Shown here piece by piece: positions 1-10,948 of a stretch of DNA of 39,262 nt. Made by a program: the position numbers and the translations under genes. A model generated the notes under the pieces. That model searched no databases. It saw nothing but the letters and a program-made list of their open reading frames with translations, and was not told the DNA's origin. The first letter of the stretch is position 1, and the number at the start of each line of letters is the position of its first letter. The DNA is taken from contig JADNYV010000320.1 in the NCBI GenBank assembly GCA_015501055.1, forward strand, positions 1 to 39,262. Reading direction: 5' to 3'. This DNA comes from Mucidula mucida (lineage: Eukaryota; Basidiomycota; Agaricomycetes; Agaricales; Physalacriaceae).

Positions 1-1038
1 ATTAGCTAGCAGGAAATGCCGCCGTTGGACTTGCGAGTATCAATCTGTGTCTACGAACGTAACTCGCTCTTTTTACCGCTCTCCTGCCTGTCCTTACTCG
101 CTCGGCGAGCGTTTAGGATAGCCGTGTATTCCCATTCACGATACATCACCATCGCGCTGTCGATTCTAATTTTAGGACATTGGTCGCTCATTCTACAGGG
201 TACGTATTATTTCTAGCTTGTGTTCCCATTCGAAGCTCATAATCTGGAATAGGCGTTCTCCTGGATGCAGAATGGTCCCCGGAGAGCAATTCCTGCGTCA
301 TCACTTCCACGAATAACACGATCCTTGCGGCGACATTCATTTACTCTATGGTTTTTGACTTTATCGTCCTCGCACTCAATGCGTACAAGCTTCTGCGTAG
401 CAACAGAGACACTGGCAGCGCGATGGGTTCAAGTCGGCTTGGGAAACTACTGTTTGCGGACGGTCTGGTATACTTTATTATTGCGTTAGTGCCAATGTTA
501 GCGTGCGCTCTCTTCCCACTCTGACCGCGTGGGTAGATTTCTGTCCAACCTTCTGGCGACTGTGTTCATGCTACTTGACCTCAACGCGGTCATGAGCATC
601 ATCTTCAACGTTCCAGCTGCGATATTCAATACCGCAAGTCCCTACGTTCCGTGTTTATTTTCTCGTCCTGACACTCCTCAAGATTGTGGCGTGTAGAGCC
701 GTTCGGCGTCTCTCAAATTTCACGAACCAAGGTCCGGAGGTGTTCAAGTAAGTTTTGACATTACCTTGTTTGAATGTGAGCTGAACGTGGGGGTGTGGTG
801 GTCTAGCACGAGCGGGTCCCATTCGAATGCGCAGTACAGGAGCACCGCGGCCAACACGACGAGGCATCGGAGTTCCGCGCCGCTGGGCGTGCATGTGCAG
901 ATGGAGACGTTCACTCGGACGGATGACATCCACCTTGTAACGCGCACGGATGCTTCGGAGGTGTTTGATGAACACAAGTCTGGACAGTATAATGCCGACG
1001 TGGAGTTGGGTTTGGGAGAGGATAAGGTTGAATTGTGA
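1..1038 (+). CDS. Multi-pass membrane protein, 3' part (paralog of the gene at 4340-5934), cut by left edge
   Basis: This is the C-terminal part of a basidiomycete 7TM-like protein of unknown function. Exons by frame continuity are 6-58, 117-199, 253-484, 537-633, 683-747 and 807-1038 (TGA at 1036). The joined frame stays open and matches the complete paralog at 4340-5934 nearly throughout: GNAAVGLASINL, ILGHWSLILQG, VITSTNNTILAATFIY, LNAVMSII and IVACRAVRRL, then GVHVQMETF near the end. Four hydrophobic helices are visible, followed by a hydrophilic cytosolic-looking tail. The 634-682 intron appears to be GC-AG (gcaagt donor). Introns at 200-252 and 485-536 have no counterpart in the paralog, whose introns 5338-5386 and 5747-5793 are absent here. 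The gene looks functional, not decayed. Its 5' half lies outside the window. I cannot assign a substrate or role. Confidence 0.85.
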
Positions 1039-1632
1039 TGTACGGCGCCGGCGTTTTTGTAGCCACGGTTGGGAATTGTAAAATTGCAATGGGGATACCA
1101 ATGGTGCTATGTATATTGAGTTCCGCTGAAGTAGAAATGGAAGGGGATTCACCAGTCGAAATGGGAGGGTTCCAAATACTACATCATTTTCAGAGGCAGG
1201 CTTTAACTAAATTTGTAGGCAGAAAAGATAACAAGGAATATCTTTTGGAATCTTTTTGGATCGACTGTCTTTCTAACATCGATATCCATGATCGACACCG
1301 TTGGTTATCATGTCGTTGTGGTGTCACCCACTCAACTGGGCATTAATCCACTTCGTATTAGTCCATTGACCGTCGAGCAACTAAATGCGACCCCGCTGTT
1401 GCAAGGCTATGTTGAAATCGACACTGAGGCAAAGATCGGAGCATTGGAGCCCATCCTTTTTGAGCGATACAAAGCGCTCAGACCTACGTACTCTTGGATA
1501 TACATTGTAGGCACATTTCTCATCTGGTTTGAGGCTCACCGTGGTTTTCAGCCGCATGAAAACGGCCGAATGCACAGCAAAAATTTAGAAAAGCTTCTTA
1601 TCCAGTAGCGTCTAGACGAATGTGCAGACAAC
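1039..1632. other. Interval upstream of the broken kinase-like gene; possible decayed N-terminal domain
   Basis: No intact gene is visible. The + strand has open stretches at about 1110-1600 that end at a stop near 1606. The segment around VEIDTEAKIGALEP and the following residues, read into the next frame (PAEPIYEVFDLPDEH, then LPRHTLIIVLTSAP at 1690-1730), loosely fits the pattern of a Crinkler-type ubiquitin-like N-terminal domain ending in a hydrophobic strand. That is a weak pattern match only. Confidence 0.25.
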
Positions 1633-3140
1633 GTGGCACCAGCGGAGCCTATCTACGAGGTGTTTGACCTGCCTGACGAGCATAAATCTCTGCCGCGACA
1701 CACTCTCATTATCGTATTGACGTCCGCGCCCCCTGTCCGCGCAGGAAAGAGCCCCTCCGTCAATGCCAAGTCGACGGAATACAAGCAGACCCAAGGCACG
1801 TCCAATGCCCTGCTTGATGGTCGCTTCGCGCCCGAAGACAATGCACCAACGACTACCGCTCCCCCTGTTGAGCTCTACAACCCCGCATTTGCCTCTTTCA
1901 TAGCTCGTGCCAACGATCTGACGCTTGAGGTTCCGGACGAGATTCGTCGTCTCACGGCTCAACTATTTCGAGAGCTATCCGTGATCTCAGAACCGCGGGA
2001 CGCGTCGACGCTTGCCAAGATGCTCAACGTTGTGTTCGAGGCTATGGAGAGTCAAGATGATTACATGGCAGCGCGCCTATCTCGTGGACACTGTACCGCT
2101 GCTCCCGTTATCATCGACCGAGATAAAGCCCGAGCTGGATTCGGGAGGATCTGACCCATCGGTGCAGGTTTCTTTTTCATACCGGCGCTTCTGGTACCAG
2201 AAAGATGTGAGTATCCTATTCTGGTTTGTGTCTAGTGTACTGATTCCTTCCCCAGCGAGCGTGTATCGCCGATATTTGTTGCTGCCCTTCCTTCCTGCTA
2301 GCCATTGCTGGTCCCTGGCTGGTTATCCTCGGTGCCGTTAAAACGCAAGGGACTATTGTCCAACGAATCACTTCGTATGAATGGTTGGGTTGCAGTCGTA
2401 TCTATGACGATGCGCGCGTCTTGCGTGTTTCCCAGATTCTTTACGCGTTGCGTTTGTCTGTCGCAGAGCTCAACACCTACTACGACAAGCTAACGCCTCC
2501 ATCCGTCTCTAAAGATTGTGCGCACCCATTGGTATTCCCCGCGTTCACCTCCTTTATAGACGACCACGGCCAGAAGACACGCTTTGAGTATATGCAGCCA
2601 CTTGAACCCGACTCTTTCCAATGTGTTACGTTCCTTGCGAGACTCCTCGACGGGGATAGAGCTGGCGACCGTGTCGTGGTCAAGTTTGTCGATCGTTACA
2701 GCACAGATGCGCACAACTTGTTAGCAGAACACAACCTTGCCCCGAAACTTATCCATCATCAAGTCTTGGGACCGAACTATGGTGCCCTTGCAATGGTGAT
2801 CATGGATCACATTGAAGGGCATGCCTTGTCTGAACTCGAGTTTGGTGAAGAGGATAAGACGGTGATCCGCGAGACCGTGCGGCGCGCTTTGGATATGCTG
2901 AACCAAGAAGATTTGATCTTCGGTGATGTTCGTCCTCCGAATGTGATGCTTTTGGATGGAGAAGAGTCCATGGAAGAGCGTGTACGGTTCATCGACTTTG
3001 ACTGGGCCTGTAAGGAGGGTGATGGAGTACGGTACCCTTTTCACTTATCGGGGGCTGTTTGCCGTGCGTCTGGTGCTCAGGACTACGATGTGATTACAAA
3101 GGCACATCAGGAAGCGATGTTCGAGAACTTCAGGTTTTAG
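1633..3140 (+). pseudogene. Fungal kinase-like protein with upstream E-x-K domain, frameshifted
   Basis: Three joined parts belong to one basidiomycete protein type. Frame one (1633 to about 2080) carries SVNAKSTEYKQTQ, APPVELYNPAFASFI and LEVPDEIRRLTAQL. A +1 shift between about 2060 and 2110 leads to TEIKPELDSGGSDPSVQ, an E-x-K segment that may be nuclease-fold-like. After an intron at 2208-2256, exon 2257-3140 encodes a kinase-like C-terminal lobe with VVVKFVDRYS, AMVIMDHIEGH, FGDVRPPNVML (catalytic D and N kept, HRD changed to FGD) and FIDFDWA (DFD in place of DFG). The first frame has no ATG, so the 5' end is missing or lies in undetected exons. Frameshift plus missing start argue for a pseudogene, though an overlooked intron with an unusual border could rescue the shift. 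Similar kinase-like proteins occur as large families in agaricomycetes, some with Crinkler-like N termini (family knowledge from memory). Confidence 0.7.
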
Positions 3141-4339
3141 TTTTGTCTGGAGAGGATAGTGATCTAACGTATAGCAGTCCTGAGCTGTCTCGAACGAGGA
3201 TGACGACTGGCGGCATCATTGATTGCGCTATGGCTTAGAGGACAGATTGTGCCCCGCCGTGAGGTACATGTCGATCAATCAGCTCCTTCATTGTGTGGCG
3301 CCGACAGCTGGAGCGGAGCTTCAAGAGGATTCCCACGTACATATGTCATATGCTGAAGCCACCGTGTTGGCTCGGATTTTCGACAGTTCATGGGGCCAGA
3401 GTGTTGATTCTCGACAGTTCATGGGGTCAGAACATCAGAACGATGAACTCGACTCCTCGACATAATGATTAATTGAATGTCGCGCAGATAAGTGTTCCGA
3501 GAATACTACGGACGACATCACCTGTGATAAGATACTGTAGAAACACAATTAAAGACATGCGACCGGTGTCTTTGATAATGCGTCGACGGAGTAAATGTTC
3601 TGAAGAAGGTCGCCCTTCGTAAAACTTCCAAGTTGTAACTATGTAGTAAACACCGGTGAGCTACCGGAACAGTGTGAGTATCTTGCGGTTGAATGGAACA
3701 AAATTCATCAGACGTAACTTTGTTGTGAGGAGTTTGCCGAGTGCAAGGCAGGCAAAGAGCTGAAGAAGTTTCCAAGCAAAGTTCGAGCCTCCTGATGCTA
3801 GAGCTTTGAAGTCTCAACGTTGACAGCTGCAATGGACAGTAGGGCCAAGCTTGCTAGGCTTTAGAAGACATGGTAGAACGAGATCCCCGAAAAGACTTTA
3901 GCCTTTTACAAAGATCCCGAAATCGAAAGTGGATACTGAGGGACTACTGTGAGAATGTTCATGACCATTCCGAGGACATCGTGGTATTTGTTCGTGTTAG
4001 GATGTAAGGTCTCGCTGGGACGCTCTTTCCGTTTTGGGCATGCTCCTCCTGCCTGTAGGTCGGTATACAGGCATTGTCTCTCCCCATTTCCACCACAGAT
4101 ATGCTCGCGTTTTATGGTTTGTTATTTCAACTTAAAGACCATGAAGAAATGCCGCTTTTGAACGGGGCCGAAGGAGGAGAATGGGTGTACGCCGTGCTTC
4201 TCTCAAGAAGCACGGTGGCGTAATGCCCCAATTCGGACCAAATAAATAGCTCTCTGCTTCCGTCCAGCATCTCCCAGTTCTCTGTCCGCCTGTGCCCCTC
4301 GCGTCGATACCCTCCTGTTCACTGTTCTCGACGACGACG
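3141..4339. other. Intergenic, no gene recognised
   Basis: Only short overlapping frames without family resemblance. It contains one imperfect direct repeat (3380-3431) and, near 4240, an AAATAAATAG stretch about 90 nt before the start of the next gene that could serve as its TATA element. Confidence 0.5.
3380..3431. repeat. Short direct repeat, two 21-bp units
   Basis: The units at 3380-3400 and 3411-3431 share TCGACAGTTCATGGGG followed by c/tCAGA, with one mismatch and a 31-bp period. It lies just downstream of the broken kinase-like gene. No function is evident. Confidence 0.75.
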
Positions 4340-5934
4340 ATGGTCGACTGGCAATCTCCCGAAGAGGTCCTCCAGGATGGCGGTAAGCGGGTGCTGTTAG
4401 TGCACGCGCGTCGTTGCTGACCGGATCTTTTCCAGTCTTTTTTGGGCGATTCATGCACGTCCTGCTCGGGATATATGTGTATGCTCGCCCTTACACATGC
4501 TCTCCGCGTGCTCACAGTTGATCGCGTTAGATGGGAGTGGTTCACGTCGCTCAAGTTTGACTGGGAACACTTCAGCGGACGGCGCCCATTCCGATGGCCT
4601 CTGGTGAGTTCAGAGCTGTATCATGGCGACTCCGCTGATACGCAGCACAGATCTTCTATTTCTTGAACCGATACTGTCTGCTGTTCGCGTTGATTGGCAT
4701 GTAAGTGGCATATATGCGCTCAAGTCGTCTGTTAAGAGTCTTTTAGAGTGACAGCCCTGAACGTAACAAGGCGAGTTCGCGCCTTTTCATCCCCGTCATG
4801 TACTCATTTTGCGCAGGGAGATAAACTGCCAAGCCCTGTACACGTACAACCAAGTATATGCGCGCTTTTCTTCCGCTTTTAGGGTGTTAACGCGTTCAAT
4901 AGGTTTTGGGGAATGCAGCTATCGGTCTCGCCTCGATTAACTTGTCGCTCCGAACGTAAGTCTTGTTGGTACACTTCATGTGAAGCGCTGACTGTGGTCG
5001 TAGCATTGCTGTATGGTCTCGGAGCATCTATATTGTCGTTCCTGTTATCATGGTCATCCTTGGACACTGGTCTCTACTTCTTCACGGCGTTCTTCTGAAG
5101 GCAACTTGGGTTCCCGGCCAGGGATGTGTCATTACCGAGACAGACAATAAGCTTCTGGCCATCACTTTCATCTATGGAATGGCCTTTGATTTCACTGTGC
5201 TCATGCTGACTGCCTGGAAACTCGTTTTCAGCGCGCCCAGTGCTGTCAGAATTGGTCGCTCCATGCTTGTTACCCTTATCTTTGGAGACGGTCTAATTTA
5301 CTTCGTCGTCGCGTTCCTGTCCAACCTTCTTGCAACGGTAAGGCCCTCGCTCTACCCCGCTTGGCTCACCTCACATTTTTCCTTAGATCTTCATGCTGCT
5401 CAACCTCAATGCTGTCATGTCCATTATCGCCAATGTTCCTGCTGCCGTTGCTTCCACTGTACGTTCTGACAGGAGCCTGGCATCTGTTCCGTATCTGATT
5501 CTGTCCAAGATTGTAGCGTGCCGAGCTGTGCGGCGTTTATGCAAGTACACCCAGCAAGGGCCTGACTTCCTGGGGTAAGAACTGTCTTCTTACGACCATG
5601 TGCTCTGATCTGACCGTCACATCAGCACCACCATGGCCTCGAGTCTCGCGTTCCGCACCACCGGCGCTACCACGACAGCTACGATTCCCAAGAGGCCCAA
5701 GGTCGCTACATCAGGTCTCAGCGGCATGGACGGAGTACACGTACAGGTAAATCCGAGTAACAATGGCTTGGAGTTCTTCTGACTTGTGCCTAGATGGAGA
5801 CATTCGAATCACCCGGCACCTACGTCGAATACGACGCGATGGGTAATATTATCAAAGGTTCTCCGGACAGCATGTTCGACCATGATCCGGAAGCACAACA
5901 GATCAAGGATGAGTTCAAACGTCCCCCGTACTAG
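4340..5934 (+). CDS. Multi-pass (about 7TM) membrane protein, complete, 351 aa
   Basis: Twelve exons join without a stop: 4340-4382, 4436-4478, 4531-4603, 4651-4700, 4747-4770, 4817-4853, 4903-4955, 5004-5337, 5387-5458, 5510-5574, 5626-5746 and 5794-5934, total 1056 nt. The protein starts MVDWQSPEEVLQDG and continues with helices around FGRFMHVLLGIYVW, WPLIFYFLNRYCLLFALIG, VLGNAAIGLASINL, YIVVPVIMVILGHWSLLLHG, FIYGMAFDFTVLMLTAWKLV, LIYFVVAFLSNLL and FMLLNLNAVMSII. A soluble tail of roughly 85 residues follows (Ser/Thr-rich, then GVHVQMETFES). Intron 4771-4816 starts with GC (AAG/GCGAGT) and is needed to obtain NVTREINCQALY. It is the paralog of the gene at the left edge and belongs to an agaricomycete membrane-protein family without known role. 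The frame is fully intact. The exact start rests on the ATG at 4340 being the first in frame, with a TATA-like element about 90 nt upstream. Confidence 0.88.
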
Positions 5935-6778
5935 GTCGACTCTATGGCCTCACACTCGCTTGGACTTTGGATGTGTGCTGTTAGGGCACGAAGAAGTAAA
6001 ATGAATAAACAAATGTTTTGGTCTCCCAAAAATGAACTGTGTCTCTGTTTGTTATCGCTGTGAGCTGGCTTTTATAATCCATAGAAGCGTTCGCTGACGC
6101 TTTACGATAGTTGCATTGAATTTGTAGCCCTTTGTAGAATAATAAAGTACGTGTTACAAGGCAGTTGCCGAGATTGAATTGGCTGACGCGCGAAGCAGGA
6201 ACCTTGAATCATCTTTTGATCATGCAACTTGTGTTGACAGATGTGAGATCGTCGTGATTGCTATGAAGGCATCTGTGAACATTAAATTGGTGGGGCTCTC
6301 GACTTTAAAACGCTTTCTAACCTCGTACTTGAAGCCCGCAATTCTATTTAGTAGAAATAATACAACTGCGAGCGCCTCTTGAGTCTTTGTCTTCGAAAGC
6401 TCACATGGATATTATGGGCACACGTGGGTAGCCAAACCAGCGTTGTAGGAACGTCTTGTGTCATCACTAAGCTCGCTCAATAGGCCTCGTCGATTTCATC
6501 ATCCGTACCGTGAGAATGGTTCTCACTCATTAAGATTCGACCGTTGTATTTGTATAGTCACAGTTAGCATGGAGCAAAGATACCTCTATCGTATCGGGGT
6601 TCTCCACGTACATAGAAGTAAAGCCAATTAACAGGTACACTAGAGTTACATACATGTTTGTACACAATGGAGACAAATTCCGAGTCAAGGACGTCTCAAA
6701 CGCCATGTTGTGAAGAAGAGGAAAGTGGTAGACTGCCTATTTCTGACGTCTAGCATTGGAAGGGTCTCCGGCCTATCG
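5935..6778. other. Intergenic, no gene recognised
   Basis: Probably the 3' UTR of the preceding membrane-protein gene followed by the 3' flank of the C2H2 pseudogene on the other strand. Both genes point into this interval. AATAAA-like stretches occur near 6003 and 6140. I see no coding signal. Confidence 0.5.
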
Positions 6779-8172
6779 AATAGTCATTAGTATAGCAGCA
6801 TCACTCTGGAGAGCTCGACTGACCCGACTAAAAGAGAAACTAGACTTTGTCGCCGTCTTCTGGTTGTACAACTCAAGCTGAGCGTCGGAAGGAGGAACCA
6901 TTGCGTTCCGGCGCGGAAGCTGGGCGTTGTCCAATTTGCCGGAGTACGATCCGTTGCTGGCGATATCCACTTCGTCGTAATCAGAGCAGGAGTAGTAACC
7001 CGCACTAGCCTGAGATTGGTGACCAGCTCTGGGTCGTCCTGATGGCGCTGTCTGGACGTTGAAACGTCGTGCGGCGTAGAAGCAGGGGAATCGGGGTATT
7101 CCAGCTCGGACTGCCAGTAATCGGGGTAGGCGCGGACGGTGGGTCCGGAGGTGGCGCTTCATGTTTCGAACGCACGCCAAAGGTCTTTTCGCAGCCAGGG
7201 AAGGTACATGGAAAGCTGTCGAGGAAGGCGCAGTCAGCATCATAATAGGCGCCACATAGGTGGTTTGAAATGAACTTACGTCTGATGCCATTGTGACTGT
7301 TCATGTGCGTGCGCAAGCCGCTTGGACTATTAGCATGATGAGCAAGTTAGTGTGCCGGGACGATGGAAGCAGAAACCCACCGAGGAAATTCGTGGTTGCA
7401 TATCGTGCAGGCGGTGCATTTTGGCCTTTTTCTTTATAGGCTGCGTAAGCGCCACAGCGAGCGGACCCTTGGCTTTGGGAGATGACGCGAGGTTGCGGCC
7501 TGGTAGGAGTACGCTGTCTCGGGCATGAAAATACATGTCTGGCCACAAAGGAAGGCTAGGAGCCGGCGCGGCGGGTCGAGGGTGGGAAGTACATCATCGA
7601 GGTGTCGACTGCTCTGTATCCTTCGAAGGGCATCATGTTCTGAGACTGAGTACGAAATGAAGAAGCAGGAGTAGACGCGACAGAAGAGGGTGTATATGGC
7701 TCTGAAGAGAAGGGCGCTGGCCAGACGGGTGTTGGATTATAGTAGTAGGACAAAGAAGAAGCATCATGCTGCTGCTCCGGGTAGTAGTAAGCACTGTGAG
7801 GCATTCGATTATCGCTGTACAAAGAGCTCGACGGACTGGCCGACTGCGTGCTGCGCCGGTCGGTACCAAGCTATAGTTCTGGAAGCCTTGAGGGTATGTG
7901 GCGTAATATGGGAACTGCGGAGGATCGTCAGAGTTCTCGTCGGGATTCATGGCAGACCCAGAGGACGAATCATCGGGGGAGGGAGGATTCCAGGGGTGCA
8001 TGTTAGTGAGGAGAGGGCAGGCGATAATGGGGGTAGGAGCCACAAGGACTGGTGGGTTTTTATAGCATTCGGAGGACAGCGTTTTCCGGCAAGTATGACT
8101 CGGCGGATAGTCCCGTGGTGTACTAGTGTTGTCTAAACTTCCACTTTCGGGAACAGCTAGTGCGTCGTTCAT
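6779..8172 (-). pseudogene. C2H2 zinc-finger protein with two fingers, multiply frameshifted
   Basis: Reading leftwards from an ATG at 8172, one frame gives a Pro/Ser/Tyr-rich region (NMHPWNPPSPDDSSSG, FPYYATYPQGFQNYS). A shift near 7850 continues as SSSLYSDNRMPHSAYYY and further. Two textbook fingers follow. Finger 1 is C-x2-C (CTIC) with PSGLRTHMNSH across intron 7327-7380. After intron 7216-7279 comes finger 2, FPCTFPGCEKTF, then NMKRHLRTH. The frame changes at about 7570, 7425 (AAAATG where AAATG would keep frame), 7172 (TCGAAACATG where TCGAACATG would keep frame), 7140 and 7015. Coding-like runs continue to the TAG at 6779 (RAYPDYWQSELEYPDSP, YYSCSDYDEVDIAS). Both introns have good borders. 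At least five shifts in one gene, while neighbours are clean over dozens of exons, favour decay over sequencing error. A DNA-binding regulator is the ancestral role. Confidence 0.65.
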
Positions 8173-10948
8173 GTGTAAACCGTTGCTGTTGAGATGTAGG
8201 GCGCTGCAGAGAACGGGAATTGATTTACAGGGCCAGATTGGCTGTAAAGATCCCGTAAGGGCCACACGTTCACAAGTAGAAAGGACCTACATAGGTACAC
8301 AGCAACGCCAACCCGCCTGTTGTTCAAATCTCGAATACAAGGCGTTGTTTTCCTCCAAAATTGGAGATAATCGACGAAAAAAACCGCGAGGAAGGACAAT
8401 TTTTCTAAGCATGGTTGTTAACGATGATGTCTGGATGACGCGCAGTCCAAGCAGGATTGAAATTGTCGTACCAAACCACCATCGAGTTGCAAGGCCAGGT
8501 GGACATGAAGTGAGGAGGCTCTTGACTGCGATGACGGAAAACCTAAAGCGCGAGAAAACGACCACACCCGACACAAATACAAGTTCTGACGGCATCCTCG
8601 GGATATGCCCTCTTCCTGTCGATCGATGGGCATCAATAGCTGGCTTCTCGAGCTAATGGAAAGCGTGAAACACCTACACAAAGTGAGGAACAACAGGAGG
8701 ACAATATTTTAGGGATGAGAGTGTACCAGTGGACACCGAAGACCCCGCAAACAAAGGCAAAGGGCTTGTTCTCAGAACAAAAAAAGCTCACGCTGAACCA
8801 GATTTTTATCAGCCACACAAAGGGCAGGAACATATCAGCAGCCCTATCCAAGAAGCGTCGGGAACGGGACCAATTGCAAGGGGAAGCGTGTAACAAACAT
8901 ATAGATAAATCAACTGCATGATGAATCAATACCCAGACCGAAAAGGAAGATGGCAACTGAGCTTACCCAGACTTCGTTCAATATCCGCTGCTTGAGCTTC
9001 ATGCCATCGGCTTCCGAACGCCATCATTGTCCATGAATCCTTTCAGTTGCGGAAGTCTCAGGCATGATGCCCCATGTCGAAAAGGAAAGGAAGATTCCGC
9101 TCTTTGAGATTAACTTATAAGGATTTCAAGGGACAATTGAGGCGCGGCCTGACCCGGAAAGGCGACCGTGTTTCTTACAAATTTTCCAAAAAAGACTTCG
9201 GAGATCATTCCTTGTCTGCGCCATCAGGCTTCCACAGCGCCTCCAGTTGTCACGCATGATTATGGCTTCAATGGGAACATGTCAACTTCTTCAGAGATTA
9301 CCGTTGTAGGACTTTACGCGTGCGCGCACTGTACTAAGATTGACGAGGAAGCTACTCTCAACATTGGTTGAACGAAACATATAGGAATAGAGCCATTTCA
9401 CTCACCAGGAAAGACACTGGATCGAGTCCGAATGTCCGGCAAGGAACGAGGCATGCTAACCTCGTGCAGGAGAAGCCAATTTCTCTCCTGAGTACAAGCG
9501 CCAACAAGATAAAATATCGATGAGCGCTCAGAGCAGAAGAATGCCTCGTTTTCTCCTTGAGTTATCGATGAAATCGATTAAACCAATTGAAATGCCGCTG
9601 AGTTAGAGAACAAAGGAAGAAGAGACTGCTGTGTTTGATATACTATACAGGTTCTGCGGTAACAATATACAGCTGCGGGAATAGCCGTATACAGATAACA
9701 GGTATCTATCCTACTGAGAGGGTAGGTCGCGCCTAGTTCTTAACATGAGCTCGTAAATTGAAGCGCAGAGGGTCATACCTCAGAAAAACAACACAGTTCA
9801 AATTGGAGAAGAAGAAATCTGGAGCTCTTGACATCAGTCTCTCAAAAGAAAAAAGAAAACGCTACACAAGGAACTGTGGGGTGATTCTGATGAAGGAGGG
9901 TATGGCATCACTCCGGGGGCAGGACCTAAAGTGGAAAGTTGAATGTATTCGCAGACAGCTCAGTCCCGACCTGAAGCGCTAAGGACCTTTCGCTCCAACG
10001 CGTGGAGACTTTCGCATTTTTTGCCAAAATAGAAAAGAGGCGGTGCGTGCGTGTATGATGGACCTACAACTCTGGTGAGCCTCAAACGCACACTCGACCC
10101 ACCGTGCACCGTGATTGAGTGGGGCGTACAGTCCTATTTGATAAAGGACGTCGTTCCGATTCTGCCGCCGGGAAAGGTGGCGCTCCCGCTGTTGATGCAG
10201 TCCATATGGTAAAATCTATATGGACCCACAGATCGCGTCGATGGTGGCGCAATACCGCGCGCACAGGGCGCGTTGAATTCGTTGTTGCGTACGACAGAAA
10301 TAGTGACACTTCTAGTTTAATACATTCCGTGCTTCCATGCTGGTCATTATTCCGATCCGGGAGACTCTGTCGAGGCGCGAAGCTTTCTTATGACGTTGTA
10401 CACAATTCGATTGAATAGGCAGATGAGTGTATAACATGATGTGTAAACTGAGAGGGCTTAAGCTTTGAACTCATTGATTTTATGACTGTCGTAAAGCTGA
10501 CCTTGAATATTGCAGGGAGTATGAAGTATGTGCAAGTCGTCACAGCGAGGTACCTTGCATGGAAAATAAATTTGATCCAGGGAGTATGGAGAGAAAGAGA
10601 GTTCGAGGGAAAGTCACGGTGAGCGCAGTGGTGCAGTCCTCGAAAAAAGGACAAGGTGAAGGTAGGAAGAAAAACAACTCGGACCGAACTGCCGAAGGGG
10701 AATATAGCGCGCCGATCACTTCATTCCAGCGCCCCCCGAGCAAGAACGTTAAGATGATGTTTGAGACGCGTCTAAGAGCTACTGTATACATTTTCGTGAC
10801 GATTAACTCGTATAAAGTACAAATAAGTAAAGGGCCATCCATGCCGACCCAGGCAATGCTACAGTGAGGGTATACAAGGATGATAAGTGCTACAAAAGTT
10901 TGAATGCATAATAAGTGTTTGTGGATGTTCTCCAAACTCCATTTTTTT
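8173..10948. other. Long gene-poor interval
   Basis: AT-richer sequence with many short frames and no recognisable domain. On the minus strand, 8287-8595 and 8633-8956 encode hydrophobic stretches (for example WWFGTTISILLGL, FAFVCGVFGVHWYTLI) that could be remnants of a multi-pass membrane protein, but I could not join them into a gene. From 9000 to 10900 I see nothing I can support. Confidence 0.4.

Noticed and set aside
7690..8136. 148-residue plus-strand frame
   Set aside because: Antisense to the Pro/Ser/Tyr-rich part of the C2H2 gene; composition (Arg/Cys/Trp rich) is typical of a shadow frame.
6779..8172. Explaining all frame changes of the C2H2 gene by extra introns
   Set aside because: The intervals between frames are too short, or lack GT and AG borders, except at the two introns listed.
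8287..8956. Hydrophobic frames on the minus strand as a multi-pass membrane-protein gene
   Set aside because: No motif of the two membrane families in this window and no set of splice sites joins them.
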